From: Euptelea pleiosperma
Lineage: Eukaryota; Streptophyta; Magnoliopsida; Ranunculales; Eupteleaceae
DNA: 64,000 nt
Direction: 5' to 3'
NCBI GenBank assembly: GCA_035048495.1
Contig: CM068548.1
Span: 3,162,001-3,226,000 of the forward strand
Part shown: piece after piece, positions 34,368 through 45,668 of the stretch
How the letters are laid out: every line of letters starts with the position of its first letter
Numbering within the stretch: position 1 is the first letter of the stretch
Translations under genes and position numbers: made by a program
Notes under the pieces: model-generated
Told to the model about the DNA's origin: nothing
Databases searched by the model: none
Seen by the model: only the letters and a program-made list of their open reading frames with translations

Positions 34368-34592
34368 GGGCCCATTGACTTATGAATGTTTGGCCCACTT
34401 CTTGATAAGAAACATCTTAGGCGATTTCTAGCCATTGGATTGAAGCATTTTTCATGGGGTCATTGCTAGACGTACATTGGATTCGAGCATTTTGGGGTAT
34501 GTGGATCGAATGGCTAAGAAATCACCAATCGGCTAATTGTTGATGTGTAGATCCACCAAGAGGTTAGCTAAACATTCACGAGTCAGTGGGCC
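34368..34592. mobile_element. Foldback MITE
   Basis: GGGCCCATTGACT and AGTCAGTGGGCC mark the ends, and imperfect inverted homology continues inward through GAATGTTTGG and ACACATCAA. It belongs with the copies at 39216, 44679, 45669 and 54080 (shared GTGGA-CTACA and GATTTCTAGCCATTGGAT cores). Confidence 0.65.
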
Positions 34593-34757
34593 TGGAAGAG
34601 TGTACCCTCAAAGCCTTTTTGGGAGGGGAAGAATCAAAACTTTGCTCCTACCCCCTAGGAGCAAAAAACATTCCCAGATCTGGATTACCAATTGAAAAAA
34701 AAATAGAAAAATAGGTGGGGCAGCTAGTACTTCACCGATTGGAATGTCCCTGAATTT

Positions 34758-35318
34758 TTATTGCCGGCAGAGGTCTGTGGAAGAAAAAAATTCGGAGTAC
34801 ATGTCCATGAAGAACTTGTCGACGATGTCAAGGTAGACCGGACATGTAAGGCGAGAGTAGTAGTGAAGAATCTCTTCTATGTCCAACACATGATCCACAT
34901 TACTCACGTCTATCAACTCCAGCTCCTTCAGCTTTTGTGCCAGCATGTAACTCTCTGTCTCCCGCACTCTCAGACAACATGACTCTTCAGGTCTCTGCTT
35001 GGCAAACTTCATGAAGCTCCTCCCATTGTAAATGTTTTCTTCCTTCATGGGTTCTTTCTCCATAATTCTTTTCTTCTTGGTTCTCTTCTTCGCTTCATTG
35101 TGATTGGATTCCCATTGGTTTGTGAAGTTGGTATAGAAATTATCCAATTCTCTAACATTTTGATGATTTTTCATGTCTCCACCTGCATCACAAGAGGAGG
35201 GATTAAAGGGAGGGGTCTTTGGTAGCCTCTCGTATCCTCCAGAAAGCAGAGCCTTGATGCCTTGGAGGGTCTTGTGAAAGAACTTCTTTGTTTTAGAGAT
35301 GGGGTTTCTCAGCAGCAT
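34758..35318 (-). CDS. OVATE-like plant protein, 186 aa, intronless
   Basis: This is the one convincing cellular gene. The frame is intact from ATG at 35318 to TAA at 34758. It has a basic N-terminus (residues 1-40, with KKFFHKTLQG and RLPKTPPFNP), a charged low-complexity middle with a nuclear-localisation-like KKRTKKKR at 77-84, and a conserved-looking helical C-terminus (about 112-178, from CCLRVRETESYMLAQKL to YSRLTCPVYLDIVDKFF). The C-terminal part, with DIEEILHYYSRL followed by a hydrophobic helix, resembles the second half of the OVATE domain of plant OFP regulators, which act as transcriptional repressors in the nucleus. That family call is my reading and less certain than the gene itself. 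The stop codon overlaps a minus-strand AATAAA. Upstream, CT runs on the plus strand (35581-35604 and 35789-35821) would be GA-rich promoter or 5' UTR sequence. Start choice: no in-frame ATG lies just upstream. Confidence 0.8.
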   Translation of the reverse strand: MLLRNPISKTKKFFHKTLQGIKALLSGGYERLPKTPPFNPSSCDAGGDMKNHQNVRELDNFYTNFTNQWESNHNEAKKRTKKKRIMEKEPMKEENIYNGRSFMKFAKQRPEESCCLRVRETESYMLAQKLKELELIDVSNVDHVLDIEEILHYYSRLTCPVYLDIVDKFFMDMYSEFFSSTDLCRQ

Positions 35319-35580
35319 TTCGTGGCTCTAGTTTTCTTGTTCTTTTGTCGGATCTAAGTCTACCTCTATCTTTTCTGGCTATTTATTTCTGTAAGAACGG
35401 ATACGATTATTTTCCTTCTTTTCTTTAGCTTATGTTCCTTTCGAAATACAGATAAGAGAGATAGAGACGTTGAAACTTCTTAGCCTTACCTTGAGATAAA
35501 GGCAACGCAATACAAAAGGACAAAGAGACGAGGATGAGACACCCCTTTTTTCCTTCCACTCTTTGAATCCACCCGCTCCT

Positions 35581-35604
35581 CTCTCTCTCTCTCTCTCTCT
35601 CTCT
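35581..35604. repeat. (CT)12 microsatellite upstream of the OVATE-like gene
   Basis: Twelve CT units, GA on the gene's sense strand, 260 bases upstream of its ATG. GA-rich tracts are common in plant promoters and 5' UTRs. Confidence 0.95.
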
Positions 35605-35788
35605 TATTCAAGAGTACTTGGTAGTCTTGTAATTCTCTCTATCCAACAATGCAGGAGATGCCAAGGAACAAAGCTTGTGAGCTTTGGTTATAGGATGCTT
35701 TTCGTAAATTACTTTTACTTTTAATGGTGGAGTTGGTGTGTAGCCTCTTTAAGAGAAAGGAGCGGGTGGTTGTTGAAACTTGAGAAAC

Positions 35789-35821
35789 CACCCCTCCCTC
35801 TCTCTCTCTCTTTTTCTCTCC
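35789..35821. repeat. CT-rich tract upstream of the OVATE-like gene
   Basis: A second, interrupted CT tract. The small frames across it (35639-35824, 35749-35937) are low-complexity and not genes. Confidence 0.85.
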
Positions 35822-35999
35822 CAAAGTAAGCCATGGCTGCGCTGCTCCTTAGCTTCGCTCGTATTGACGAAGTATACAGTAGTTATTTTGTCTACACTAC
35901 TCACTCTGGTGCAAGAAGATGTCTTTATCAACCACAATTTGTGGATATGCCCGTTTGGGGCAGGAAATGGATCCCACCTTGGGGTCAGGTCTAGGTAAA

Positions 36000-36631
36000 T
36001 CCATATTTAAATCCGACTTTGAACCCTAGTTAGTAAATTCACGTATTATACGCGTTTAATACCCAGATTTCTTATTTTTTTTTAAGAAACGTTTTATTAT
36101 AGCATATAAAATAAAATATTACGAATTTTAAGACTATACAAATAAAACACGTATTATTCGCGTTTAATACATGAATTTTGTCTTTTTTTTTAGGATAAAA
36201 CCATATTAAATGGCTGCATAAAATGAAAAAATTGGTAAAATTCAGGCTTTTTAAGGCTAAACGAATATAACATTTCAACAATGGCCGAATGTTTGACCAA
36301 ATTTTGTTATCCGGAAACCAAATTAAACTCGAACTTTCCTGTTTTGAATCTTTGTCGTATACCGAATTGCTAACTATTCTTTGAACTAGCTGATCCGGAT
36401 CTGGATCCCCTTGATTTAAATCTGAAGCAAGATCCATATGTAAATTCCATATCGAACCCATATATATGTATACTGGTCCAATCGGCTGCATAATGCTATT
36501 TTTATGATACGAATTCAAGACTGGATCTGCCCAATCCGAATTCGGCTTGGATTAACTCATCTAGATCCATACCCCACCAATTTTTATTTAGATTATGTTT
36601 TATAGATCCAATAAACCTCAAAATTACGATT
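36000..36631. other. AT-rich stretch with a repeated 21-mer
   Basis: ACGTATTATACGCGTTTAAT (36043) returns as ACGTATTATTCGCGTTTAAT (36149) 106 bases on, each followed by a T run. Could be transposon ends, but I could not bound an element. The 148-codon minus frame at 36072-36518 shows no motif. Confidence 0.4.
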
Positions 36632-37132
36632 TCAAATCCGGTTTGATCTCGGGTCAAATCCAACCCATTTTAATGCCCTATGCCCATTGAAACATACCTT
36701 CCGATAATTGATCAAGTACTTCTCAGATGATCCATAGCCCAAAAGTCGTGCAATTGGATGATTATGATAACAACGTTTATGAAAGAACCCTTGTTGGTTG
36801 CTTGCTTGTGGCTGTAATCAACTCGTATAAATCAATCGAATTTGTTGAATAAATAGTGGTAATCATATAAATGTGGTCACGGTTTCAAATCAGTTTAGAG
36901 CTCGGGTCAAAATCAACCCATTTTAATGCCCTATGCCCTATGCCCATTGATACATACCTTTCGAGAACTGATCAAGTACTTCTCAGATGATCCATTGCCC
37001 AAAAGTCGTATGATTGGATGATTATGATAACAACGTTTATGAAAGAACCCTTGTTGCTTGCTTGTGGCTGTAATCAACTCGTATCAATCAATCGAATTTG
37101 TTGAATAAATAGTGGTAACCATATAAATGTGA
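36632..37132. repeat. Tandem duplication of about 256 bp
   Basis: Two direct copies, about 36632-36885 and 36886-37132. ATCAAGTACT lies at 36711 and 36971, TTGAATAAAT at 36845 and 37101. Copies differ by scattered substitutions and small indels, one being an extra CCCTATG unit in copy 2. Confidence 0.9.
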
Positions 37133-37194
37133 TCCCCCGGAAGGTAGAGTAGAAATTATTATGACAAAATAAAGTAGTAAAAATGAATCGGGAA

Positions 37195-37726
37195 TATTAG
37201 AGATGGGAATTTTGCCCGTGGCTCAGCCTGGCCCAATAGTTGATCTGGCCAGATCCAGCCCGCTAAACCTCCGGTCGGCATGGGCTTGGAATTTGAGCCA
37301 GAGTTTTGCGGGCTGGGCTGGGCTGTCCTGGCCCATGAGGCAGCCCACCAAGTCCAATCACTCTCAAAAATTGAATTTTAAGGCTCATCCCATTAAATTT
37401 CTAATTTTAAATACCCTCTCCCCGCAAAATTAGAAATTTCAAAGTTCCCCCTTCCTCTTTGCATGTAAAAACAGTTCTTGTTTTTTTTTCAACTATTTTA
37501 AAAAAACAGTCTGACAAGTCAGTCCAGCCCACCCTACGGCTGGGCCCGTAAGTACAGCCCGTGGCTCGATCCTAGCAAGCAGCCCGGCCTTGGATTTGAC
37601 CGTGGGCTGAGCCAAGGCTTCAAAATTTCTGTGCGGCTCAGGTGGAGGCCCAGCTCAACTCTACTTCGGCTCACCATGGCCCAGCCTGAGTTAGACCTGG
37701 CCCGACAGGCCAAATTCGCACCTCTA
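37195..37726. mobile_element. hAT-like non-autonomous element, foldback-rich
   Basis: The ends TAGAGATGGGAATTTTGCC (from 37198) and GGCCAAATTCGCACCTCTA (to 37726) are imperfect inverted repeats of the TAGAGGTG type seen in hAT MITEs. ATCGGGAA (37187-37194) and ATCGGGAT (37727-37734) fit an 8-base target duplication. The interior is rich in GGGCTGGG/CCCAGCCC in opposite orientation. Frames at 37203-37433 and 37534-37761 are by-products. Confidence 0.75.
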
Positions 37727-38343
37727 ATCGGGATCGTATGGTTGTTGTGGATCTGCAGCACTAACTAGTGGATAGTTTGTCAATCAATTGGAAGGATAGT
37801 GAGGCTACATAAATATCTTGTTTGTGCAAACATACAGTTCGATAGAGAGTGAGAGTCCTGTTTAAGAACAAAAAATGAATAATAGAAATAAGGCTTGCCC
37901 TTCTTCTCGAAAAAATTCATTTAAGGAAGAATCAGTCAAATAAGGCTTCAGCCCTTCTTATTTCCTTCATTTGAAATAGGTGGGTGTGTGAACGTATTAG
38001 AAGTTCAGTCGCGTTCTCCTACTCACTGCCCTTGTTGTTGTTGAGCAGTCGTCCCACACATCCCGTCGCTTAAGCAAGTTTCCAACTGATACCGGTAGTT
38101 TTCGGAACTCTATTGGTTTGGCTTCGATCTGGTCACAAATCTAACTTGTCCAACTCTAGGATTCGTGTAGCATTTTTTTTTATAGTGCAACAGTTCTTGT
38201 TTGCTTCAAAAATCTTTGTTCTTAAATGATTTCTTTTCCTATTTAAATCATGTGTTCTTGTTGTTTGTTGATTGATTTCATTCAATGTGATGAAATTGTA
38301 AAACTATTTTCCTATTTACTTGGTTTATTTTGGGAATCCCTAA

Positions 38344-38833
38344 GGGCCTATTTGGTACGCGAGAAAAAGAGTTTCAATGGTAAATATTTAGCCAGAGACG
38401 AATATTATCTTGGCTAAATATTTGTTCATATCAATATTTAACAACGTTTGGTACGTGTATTAGCTAGCTTACTTCAGTTTCTTTCAATTTTCAGTGGGTC
38501 TCACATATCAAAGTAAATCAAATATGGATTAGGTGAGTGTGGGACTCACATGTTAGGTCAGAGGATCCAAAAAAAATTCATTTTTATCTTTTTTATATAT
38601 TAAAAAACTCATTCTTATTTTCCCGTCAGAAAATAAAATTTTCCCACCAAGGCTTGGTGTAAAAATATTTACTCAGGGGAGAAAGGTAATCAAATGTTTT
38701 TCCACCGCGGTGGGCAAATTTGCGGGCCCAGCTAAATATTCGGCACGGGTAAGTGCGTGCCAAACACGTCCGGGTGAATATTAGCACGCGCAAATATTTT
38801 ATTTTCCACCGCGGTGGCCTACCAAACATGCCC
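38344..38833. mobile_element. Tourist-like (PIF/Harbinger) element, 490 bp
   Basis: The termini GGGCCTATTTGGTA and TACCAAACATGCCC are inverted repeats of the Tourist type. The target duplication TAA is present on both sides (38341-38343, 38834-38836). The interior pairs too (ATATTTAGCC with GCTAAATATT). Confidence 0.88.
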
Positions 38834-39215
38834 TAAAATCAAAACCCCCTTTCTATCTTGCCTAATCATCTTATTGTGGCGGTGTTCTGTTCCGTTCGGT
38901 CAGTTCAATAGTCCCAACACCGGTCTATATTATTCTTTGTAAATCTTCATTGGACCTGGTTGGACCGTTGTTCGGGTTCAATTTTAAAAACACTGATCTA
39001 TATCTATACGATTATAAAGCCAAAATCGGGGTTGCCACCCATGTTTGCGACCTCTCTACTTTAAAGGCAAAACCTTCCCTCATTAAACGCCTCTCTATTC
39101 TAAAGACAAAACATGGGTTGGAGCAGGCCCCTTCACAGTTCAAGTTGTCCAGCACGCCCACATTCCTCATCAATGATGATGATGGACGATAGTATAAGCC
39201 ACGTGGCACACTTTC

Positions 39216-39460
39216 GAGACCACTGACCGTATGGATGTTTGTCCCATTCCTAGGTGGACCTATATATCAATATCAGCCTGATTAGTGATTTCAAGCCTTT
39301 GGATCTTAGTACCCCAAATAATACTCGATCAAAATCTACGGTTAAAAATTAACCCATGAAAATGACTCCAATCAAATCCTTAAAAATCACTCATCAGGCT
39401 GTTTTTTTGCTTGTAGGTCCATCTAGGGATGGGCCAAACATCGATACCGTCAGTGATCTC
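39216..39460. mobile_element. Foldback MITE
   Basis: GAGACCACTGACCG at the left and CGTCAGTGATCTC at the right start long inverted arms, which continue through GGATGTTTGTCCCAT and TAGGTGGACCTA. Same family as 44679 and 45669. Target duplication not identified. Confidence 0.72.
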
Positions 39461-39503
39461 TGGAATGCATAATTGCCTTTGTTTGTTTTAACACTTATTT
39501 TAG

Positions 39504-39578
39504 GAAAAGGTGGCACGCTTAGATGATAATGATGCCAGACTTGATGACATTGATCCACATGACAAATTTAAAATTCAG
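39504..39578 (+). other. Candidate isolated exon, 25 codons
   Basis: A T-rich stretch ending TTTTAG precedes 75 bases that read [18 protein letters not shown] and on to KIQ, followed by CAG/GTAATT. Length is a multiple of three and both splice borders fit. I recognise no family and found no partner exon nearby, so it could be a leftover of a degraded or captured gene, or chance. Confidence 0.3.
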
Positions 39579-41539
39579 GTAATTCTAGCATCATTAGGCG
39601 TTAGCTCCACCAAACGGTACCATGTTAATTCTCTTTTTGTTCCTCGCAAGGCAAAAGAAGCCATTGCGGGGATCACTGAGCTTACCATGTTGATGATAAT
39701 TTTATGAATAATAGTTTCATAAAATAGTTATGGGAACTTCAATTGTGATCTTCTGGTCCATTTATGATTCTGCTTGTTGACTTCAAAGACTAGTTAGTGA
39801 TTGTTGAACTAGGAATGAACACACTTCTAGAGAGACTGGATTGTTAACGTTGTTTTGTATATCAAATAAAGCAATTCATGTGCTTTATGCACTGGCTTGT
39901 GAAGGATTTTGGTTAGCCTAGGCTCTATGGTGTTCGGTGCAATGGGATTGCATTCACTTCTGCTGCCTTTTCTGGGGGATCCATCTGCTAAAAGAATATA
40001 AAGTTTGTGATTTTGGAGATTAGATTACATTTGTTTTACTAATAGAGATATTCTTGAGGGACTTATCATCTTGATAAGTGTCAGTAGATGCAAAATTTCT
40101 CCTTTCTCGTCTAGTGAGTGCATGTTGTAGATATATATCTGCTCTCTAAAATCTTCTTCTTTTGTCTTTCAAAACTTTAAACCACGAGTACTTGACTTTG
40201 AAATAGGGGGAATTAATGAGGAGCACAAAGTTTCTCCAATAAGTCCTATCAATCTAAGACAGAGGAAGTCTTGCAAGAAGTTCTATCAATCTATGCATAT
40301 GGGCATATCATACTCGAGTATACTTATACGTTAGAGATGAGTGCTTGCACACATATGTGAATTAGAGAATGTATGCATATTTTAATAAATGGAGTTAATG
40401 TACAACTTACACAACAACTATATTTAAGATCTGGACAAGTCAGCTAGTTCGAACATATTTGGCTCGCAAAGATGACATATCAAATGTCTTTTGCAGTCCA
40501 GTTTGTATCCCTTGAAGGATGAAACATTGGTTTCTTATCCATGATTTCACTCAACCATGGTAACTCCTACTTGCTTGAGACAACATCCTTTTGGAGTTTC
40601 TATGGTGTTCTTATCTTTTATTTGTTCTTTTTAACCTTGGATGTTAGTGTCTATAAGATCTTGAACACTGATCTTTTTTATTATAAAGTTTTCTAATCTT
40701 CTTTATGAAGAGGTTTATGTGTCCTTGAGGATTCTTGATCAATTTATGTGGTTTGATCTGGCATCTTATATTTGCACACTTCGATAAAATTTTCATTCTA
40801 TGATGGGTTTTTTTAACATATATAATATAGTCTACTAATGTTCTGGCTACTGAAACTTACATATTTTCATATAGCTGATTTTTTAACTTGATCCTTACAT
40901 ATAGGCATGGATTCTTTGTTTGGACTACTCAAATGAAAGTTGTTAACCATAGCATAATGTTTGTGATTGGAAAGCAATTTAAAATACAATGTTAGAAGGC
41001 AATGACAGTTGTAAGCTACAAAAATTACAACAGAAAGAAAAAACATATGAACCAGGATAACAAGAGCATAGAGAGGAGAATTACAGGATTAAAAAACTCT
41101 AGTATAGCACCTCCTGTTATGAACGGTTGGCAATTTTAGGTAAGAATTTAAGAAGACAATAGCAAAAATTGCAATAGTATTCTCACAAAAGAAAAAGGAA
41201 AAAAATCTGATGCAAGGTAACAAGAACATCGAGAGGGAAATTACTTAGGATTAACAACCTCCGAAATGGCACCTCGTGTGGAGGGGCATCATGACTCTTT
41301 ATATTGCTTCATTAAAATGTTCAATGTTCTTTTGTATATAATGGTTATGTAAAGTAGGTTTTCGTAGCGTATATAATAATTGAGTTGAACTTTTATTTTT
41401 TATATATCAATTGTATTAGACTTTTGTTTGTTCTATCAGGTCGGGTAAATGACTCATCGTCAATAGTGCATTTTCGTAAAAAAGTAACATTCCAAAAAAT
41501 AAAGCACTGTGTGCGTTGTTTTTATTTAAATTTCAATTG
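39579..41539. other. Stretch without a recognised gene
   Basis: Intron-like T-rich sequence. Near 41020-41300 a block recurs loosely: AACAAGAGCATAGAGAGGAGAATTAC-type text (41060) and AACAAGAACATCGAGAGG (41220). No frame above about 65 codons looks real. Confidence 0.45.
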
Positions 41540-41828
41540 GATTCATTGACGGGGTAACACATTCCCTGACGGTTATAAATCATCAGAAATTTGCCGACAA
41601 CATAGGTAAAAGGCCAACATCAACAGTTCTACCAGGGAAAGACTAAATTTAGCGACGAATAAACTGGTGGTTCTAAACCACCTGCATTGAACTTTCCTCG
41701 GCGGCTTTAAAATCGCCGGTGTTGGCCTTTTACCTACGCCGTTGGCAATTTTTTGACGGTTTATAATCGCTGGCAAAGGCTTTGCCAGTAGGTTAGAACC
41801 ATCAGGAAAAACATATTTTTTTATAGTA
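41540..41828. mobile_element. CACTA-like terminal region
   Basis: Sub-terminal repeats of the GACGGTTATAAATC and GGCGGCTTTAAAATCGCC kind, plus an inverted pair (AGGTAAAAGGCCAACA near 41605, TGTTGGCCTTTTACCT near 41719), lead to TTTTTTATAGTA at 41828. This resembles a CACTA end with its last G changed. The other end was not found. The 86-codon minus frame is a by-product. Confidence 0.5.
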
Positions 41829-42049
41829 CTCATACACCTAGAGAGTCAAGTAGGTCACTAGAGTTAGAGGAAAACCTTTTCGTTAAGGATCTACAATCCA
41901 CAACTCAATACAAATGAATAAACACTCATCGATTAATCAAACGAAAGTTTACGTTTTGATAGTTATAATTCAACTTATGATTTTTTTCATAGAGATACTT
42001 ACCTTCAGATGAATTCAAAACAAAGAATTGAATCTTCATAAAGAATTTT

Positions 42050-43000
42050 CACCACAAATGACGTACTTATAGTGATGATCCTTAACTGGGTAGAAGAGTA
42101 GACGGTGTAAAGAACAAAGTGTAGCCTATCAAACAATCAAAGCCTTCACAGAATGATGCAGCTTGATTTGCTCAAGTGAAGCTCTCAAATAATCCAAATC
42201 TCTTCAACTTAAATGATATCAATGAATGAGAGTAAAAGAGTTGTTGCTTGGTTATTTGTTCTAGGGTTTATCTCTTTATATATGTACAAATCTCAAATAA
42301 GAGAAACAAACTTAAAATGCGGGCGCCCAACAAATCAAAAATTGTGAGACTAGAAAGTCAAGCCGAGATCTGCTTTTCTCGGGGGGTTGACCACTCAAAG
42401 AATTATGTCCGAGGGGCGGTCGGCTGTACAAAGTGGTCGATCGACCCGAAAGCCAAATTATAAAAATCAATAAAAAGGGGGGCAGTGGACCAAAACTTTT
42501 GGTCGGTTGGCTGCTCAGGGTCAAAATCGAGCAGTCTACTGCACCAAATGGTTCTCTTAAGTCCGATCAATCGATATGTTAAGTCTGATCAATTGGACGG
42601 GTCTGATTGATTAGACTTTGGGTCCGATCGATTGCAGCCAACCACCAAATTGTCAACACCATTCAATCGAAACAACAGGCAAAAAAAATTTCTTCCAATC
42701 AATTGGGCATGTCCAATTGATTGGTCATATGGTCCAATCTATTGGTCTAAATCAATTTTGCATAATAATGTCTATGATTCAAACACAAACTCACAAGTAC
42801 GTAGGGCATTATTATAATAGTTAATCACCTAAGTTCTAGGCCTCTAAGTCACTTACCATCCTAATATGTGTGTCAATCAGAGATAGCTTCAAGTCTTTAA
42901 ATGTAACAATCTTCTGTTCATTTCTCTAGCATTCTTCTTAAGTACTCGAGTAATGAAATCACACCAACACTTGTACGCCTAACGCCTCACACATGGTGGT
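42050..43000. mobile_element. Possible copia LTR fragment with CCAATCGATTGG-like motifs
   Basis: Between 42560 and 42750 there are about eight degenerate copies of the palindrome seen at 4541-4961 (for example CCAATCAATTGG, CCAATTGATTGG). A TATA-like stretch lies at 42282-42291, in a similar position relative to the array. Borders are unclear, strand uncertain. Confidence 0.35.
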
Positions 43001-43333
43001 TAATTACATTTTTTTTTTGTCTTACAAAATTCTATCAATCCTAAAAGTCTTGACCTAACATCTTTTTTTTACATAATTTCTAGTTTTTACTTAAGTTCCT
43101 TTTATTTTTTTACCATTGTTTGTCCACATTATATATAGTAAGTTGGTGGTCTGGACCTTGGGATCCCACGCTAGGACGATACTAAGTTGTTGTATAGTCA
43201 ATCTATAGTATCTATCAGCTAGCCCATTAGGATGGCCCACTAATGACATAAACGTACACAGATAGGAGTAAATCTTTGATGACGGACGCTGATGACCGAC
43301 CACAATATGGGACACGTAGCATACTCTTAGAGA

Positions 43334-43750
43334 CCATGGTTTAAAAAATGACCATTATAACAAAAATAATGGTTGTTATAACAGATTCGGACCTCCCCCC
43401 ATTATGTTATATGCCGTTTTAACGCTCAGAAAAAAAACAACCGTTATTTTCGTTATTATTTTCTGTTATTTTTTCATTATAACGAAAATATAAACCGTTA
43501 TTTTTTGAAAACAAATTGTTAAGAAACATTCATTATTTCAGTTTTTTTCCGTTATTTTTCAGTTATTTTCTATTTCTTTTCCGTTTTCTTCCGATATAAA
43601 TTTTATTGAAATTTTGAAATTCAAATTTTGAATTTTAGCACCGTTATTTTCCATTAGCTTCTATTATTTTCAATTTTTTGCCCATGTGCATTACAATCCG
43701 TTATAATGGAAAAAATAATAACGCCGCAGTCCTTTATACCGTTTGAGTGC
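43334..43750. mobile_element. Degenerate MITE, GTTATAACGG type
   Basis: Repeated CCGTTATTTT and GTTATAAC strings. Its right part (AACGCCGCAGTCC, TATACCGTTT) resembles the end of the copy at 44325-44620. It interrupts a foldback end at 43290-43330. Borders are approximate. Confidence 0.4.
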
Positions 43751-44099
43751 TGAAGTCACCCAATTTTTACAAACGTTTTTGTTGGGGAGTGCCGTGGGCA
43801 TGGGCCATTTACTAGTATATTTATAAAACATATACATCTATATATACTTAAATGGGTCAATTTTTTGGTCCTAAATTTTGAAGTAAAGTCCTATTGAATG
43901 CGAATTTATTCTCAAATGTATCTTTCCCCGAATATTTGGCCATGTATTTAAACATCGGAACCGAATTATTCTCTACTTTTTTATAATAACTTTTGACATT
44001 AAAGAATTCGATGTTTATTATATTTGTTTTGTGAGATCCAATGAAGCCTAAACACCATTCTGTCGGCTTTTTTGTCATCATATACTAAAAGGTATTGGG

Positions 44100-44324
44100 T
44101 TGGTGGACGTAATTGCAATGTTTTAAACACCGGACCGGACCGACTGTCCAACCAGGTCGACCGGATTTTCAAAAAATATCGGTCCGGTTCATGTTGAACC
44201 TGAAGTTTGAAGAGAACCGACGGTTTTTTTTCAAAACCAGTAGCCAGCCGTCAGTGGCGGAGCCAGGATTTTGCTCACGGGTGGGCAAAGTGGCAAGTGA
44301 CAGTCAATAATAGCCGGTGATATT
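44100..44324. other. Remnants of two small elements
   Basis: CAATGTTTTAAACACCGG at 44127 resembles the start of a hAT-like MITE (compare 33611), and GTGGCGGAGCCAGGATTTT at 44254 is a common end-like string in plant repeats. Neither can be bounded. Confidence 0.35.
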
Positions 44325-44620
44325 GGCATGGTATAAAAAAATGTTGTTTAAACGGTTTTAACTGCTGTTAAAATGATAACTCCTCAAGCCCGCTATGTTA
44401 AAAACCGTTTTTACACTTAGAAAAAAACAGCCATTTTTTTTCGTTTTAATGACAGTTAAAATCTGAAAAAATTTGTTGAAAAAAAGGCCAATTTTTTTTT
44501 TGTTAAAATCTGTTATTTTTCGGTTAAATTCCATTTTTCCGTTAAATTCTATTTTTGCCCTTGCTAATGGTAACGCCCCCAGTCCACTATACCGTTAAAA
44601 CCTCCTTTAAACCTTGAAAA
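44325..44620. mobile_element. Degenerate MITE, related to 43334-43750
   Basis: It shares GGTATAAAAAAATG-like starts, repeated CGGTTAAATTCC strings and the end block TAACGCCCCCAGTCC followed by CTATACCGTTAAAACC. Borders approximate. Confidence 0.4.
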
Positions 44621-44678
44621 TTTTGGTACCAATTTTTTTGCGGAAATCTGAGATAGACGTCATCAACGGTGATGACAA

Positions 44679-44979
44679 ACCACAGTGTGGCCACATGGCA
44701 CACTCTTAGAGACTACTGATCGTATGGATGTTTATCCCATCCCTACGTGGACCTACAGACCAAAAACCAGCCTGATTTGTGATTTCTAACCATTGAATTG
44801 GACTTTTTTCATAGAAAATATTTAACCGTTGGATTTGAACATTATTTGATGTAATTAGATCCAAAGGTTTGAAATCACTAATGAGGCTGATTTTTGGTTT
44901 GTAGCTCCACCTAGGGATGGGCTAAACATCCATTCGGTAAATGGTCTCTAAGAGTGTTGACCACAGTAAAAACTGTGGT
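44679..44979. mobile_element. Foldback MITE
   Basis: ACCACAGTGTGG at the left and its inverse ACTGTGGT at the right border arms of more than 100 bases (CACTCTTAGAGAC, GGATGTTTATCCCATCCC, GGACCTACAGACC). Same family as 39216 and 45669. Confidence 0.78.
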
Positions 44980-45353
44980 CCACCAAAGGATGGCCAAATA
45001 TTTTGAGGGTGAGCAAGGCAAGAGAGTTGCACGTGGCTCTAACTGGAGACAACTTAGGGATGGGCAAATCCCCCCTGTCAAACTGACCAAATCATGGATT
45101 CGTACCCGGTTCTTACGAACTGTTTGAAACATGAATCCCCACATGCAATTCTGAAATTTGGGATCCAAGAGAATATTTTAGAAAGTGAGTATGGTTTCCA
45201 AATTTTGGAGAAGGATTTCTCCTAAATTTTAGCTAAATCTTCAATTCTTTTTGTTATATTTTTATGCAAAAAATAAGAAGCAAATTTTCCTCAAAAAAAA
45301 ACTTTTAATTCTTATATCCTAATCCTGATTCTTGACCGTATCCTTGAATAAAG

Positions 45354-45599
45354 AAAAGGGCTTTTTTGCTTAACTCCCTTACTTTATTGATGCAATTAGC
45401 ATCTCACCCAATGTTTTTAAAATATTTGCGTCTCACCCTTTGACCATGGTCAAGGTCGTTGACCATAGACAGTCTCTGGATGGACATCTCAATATTTTTT
45501 AATGACTATAATGACCTTGGGTGAGACGCAAATATGTTAAAAACATTGGGTGCGATGCAAATTGCATCAATAAAGGGGGACAAGCAAAAAATCCCTTTT
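45354..45599. mobile_element. Long-TIR element, 246 bp
   Basis: Arms of about 80 bases are inverted copies: AAAAGGGCTTTTTTGCTT and its inverse at the ends, then TTTATTGATGCAATT, ACCCAATGTTTTTAA and TTTGCGTCTCACCC. No clear target duplication was found, so the superfamily is open. Confidence 0.75.
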
Positions 45600-45668
45600 T
45601 TAGGTTTTTTTTTTCTTGAGGATTAAGGATATTGTATTTTAAATTTTCATATTTTTTACTGGCTCAGG

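Noticed and set aside
34761..34982. 73-codon plus-strand frame
   Set aside because: Antisense shadow of the OVATE-like gene.
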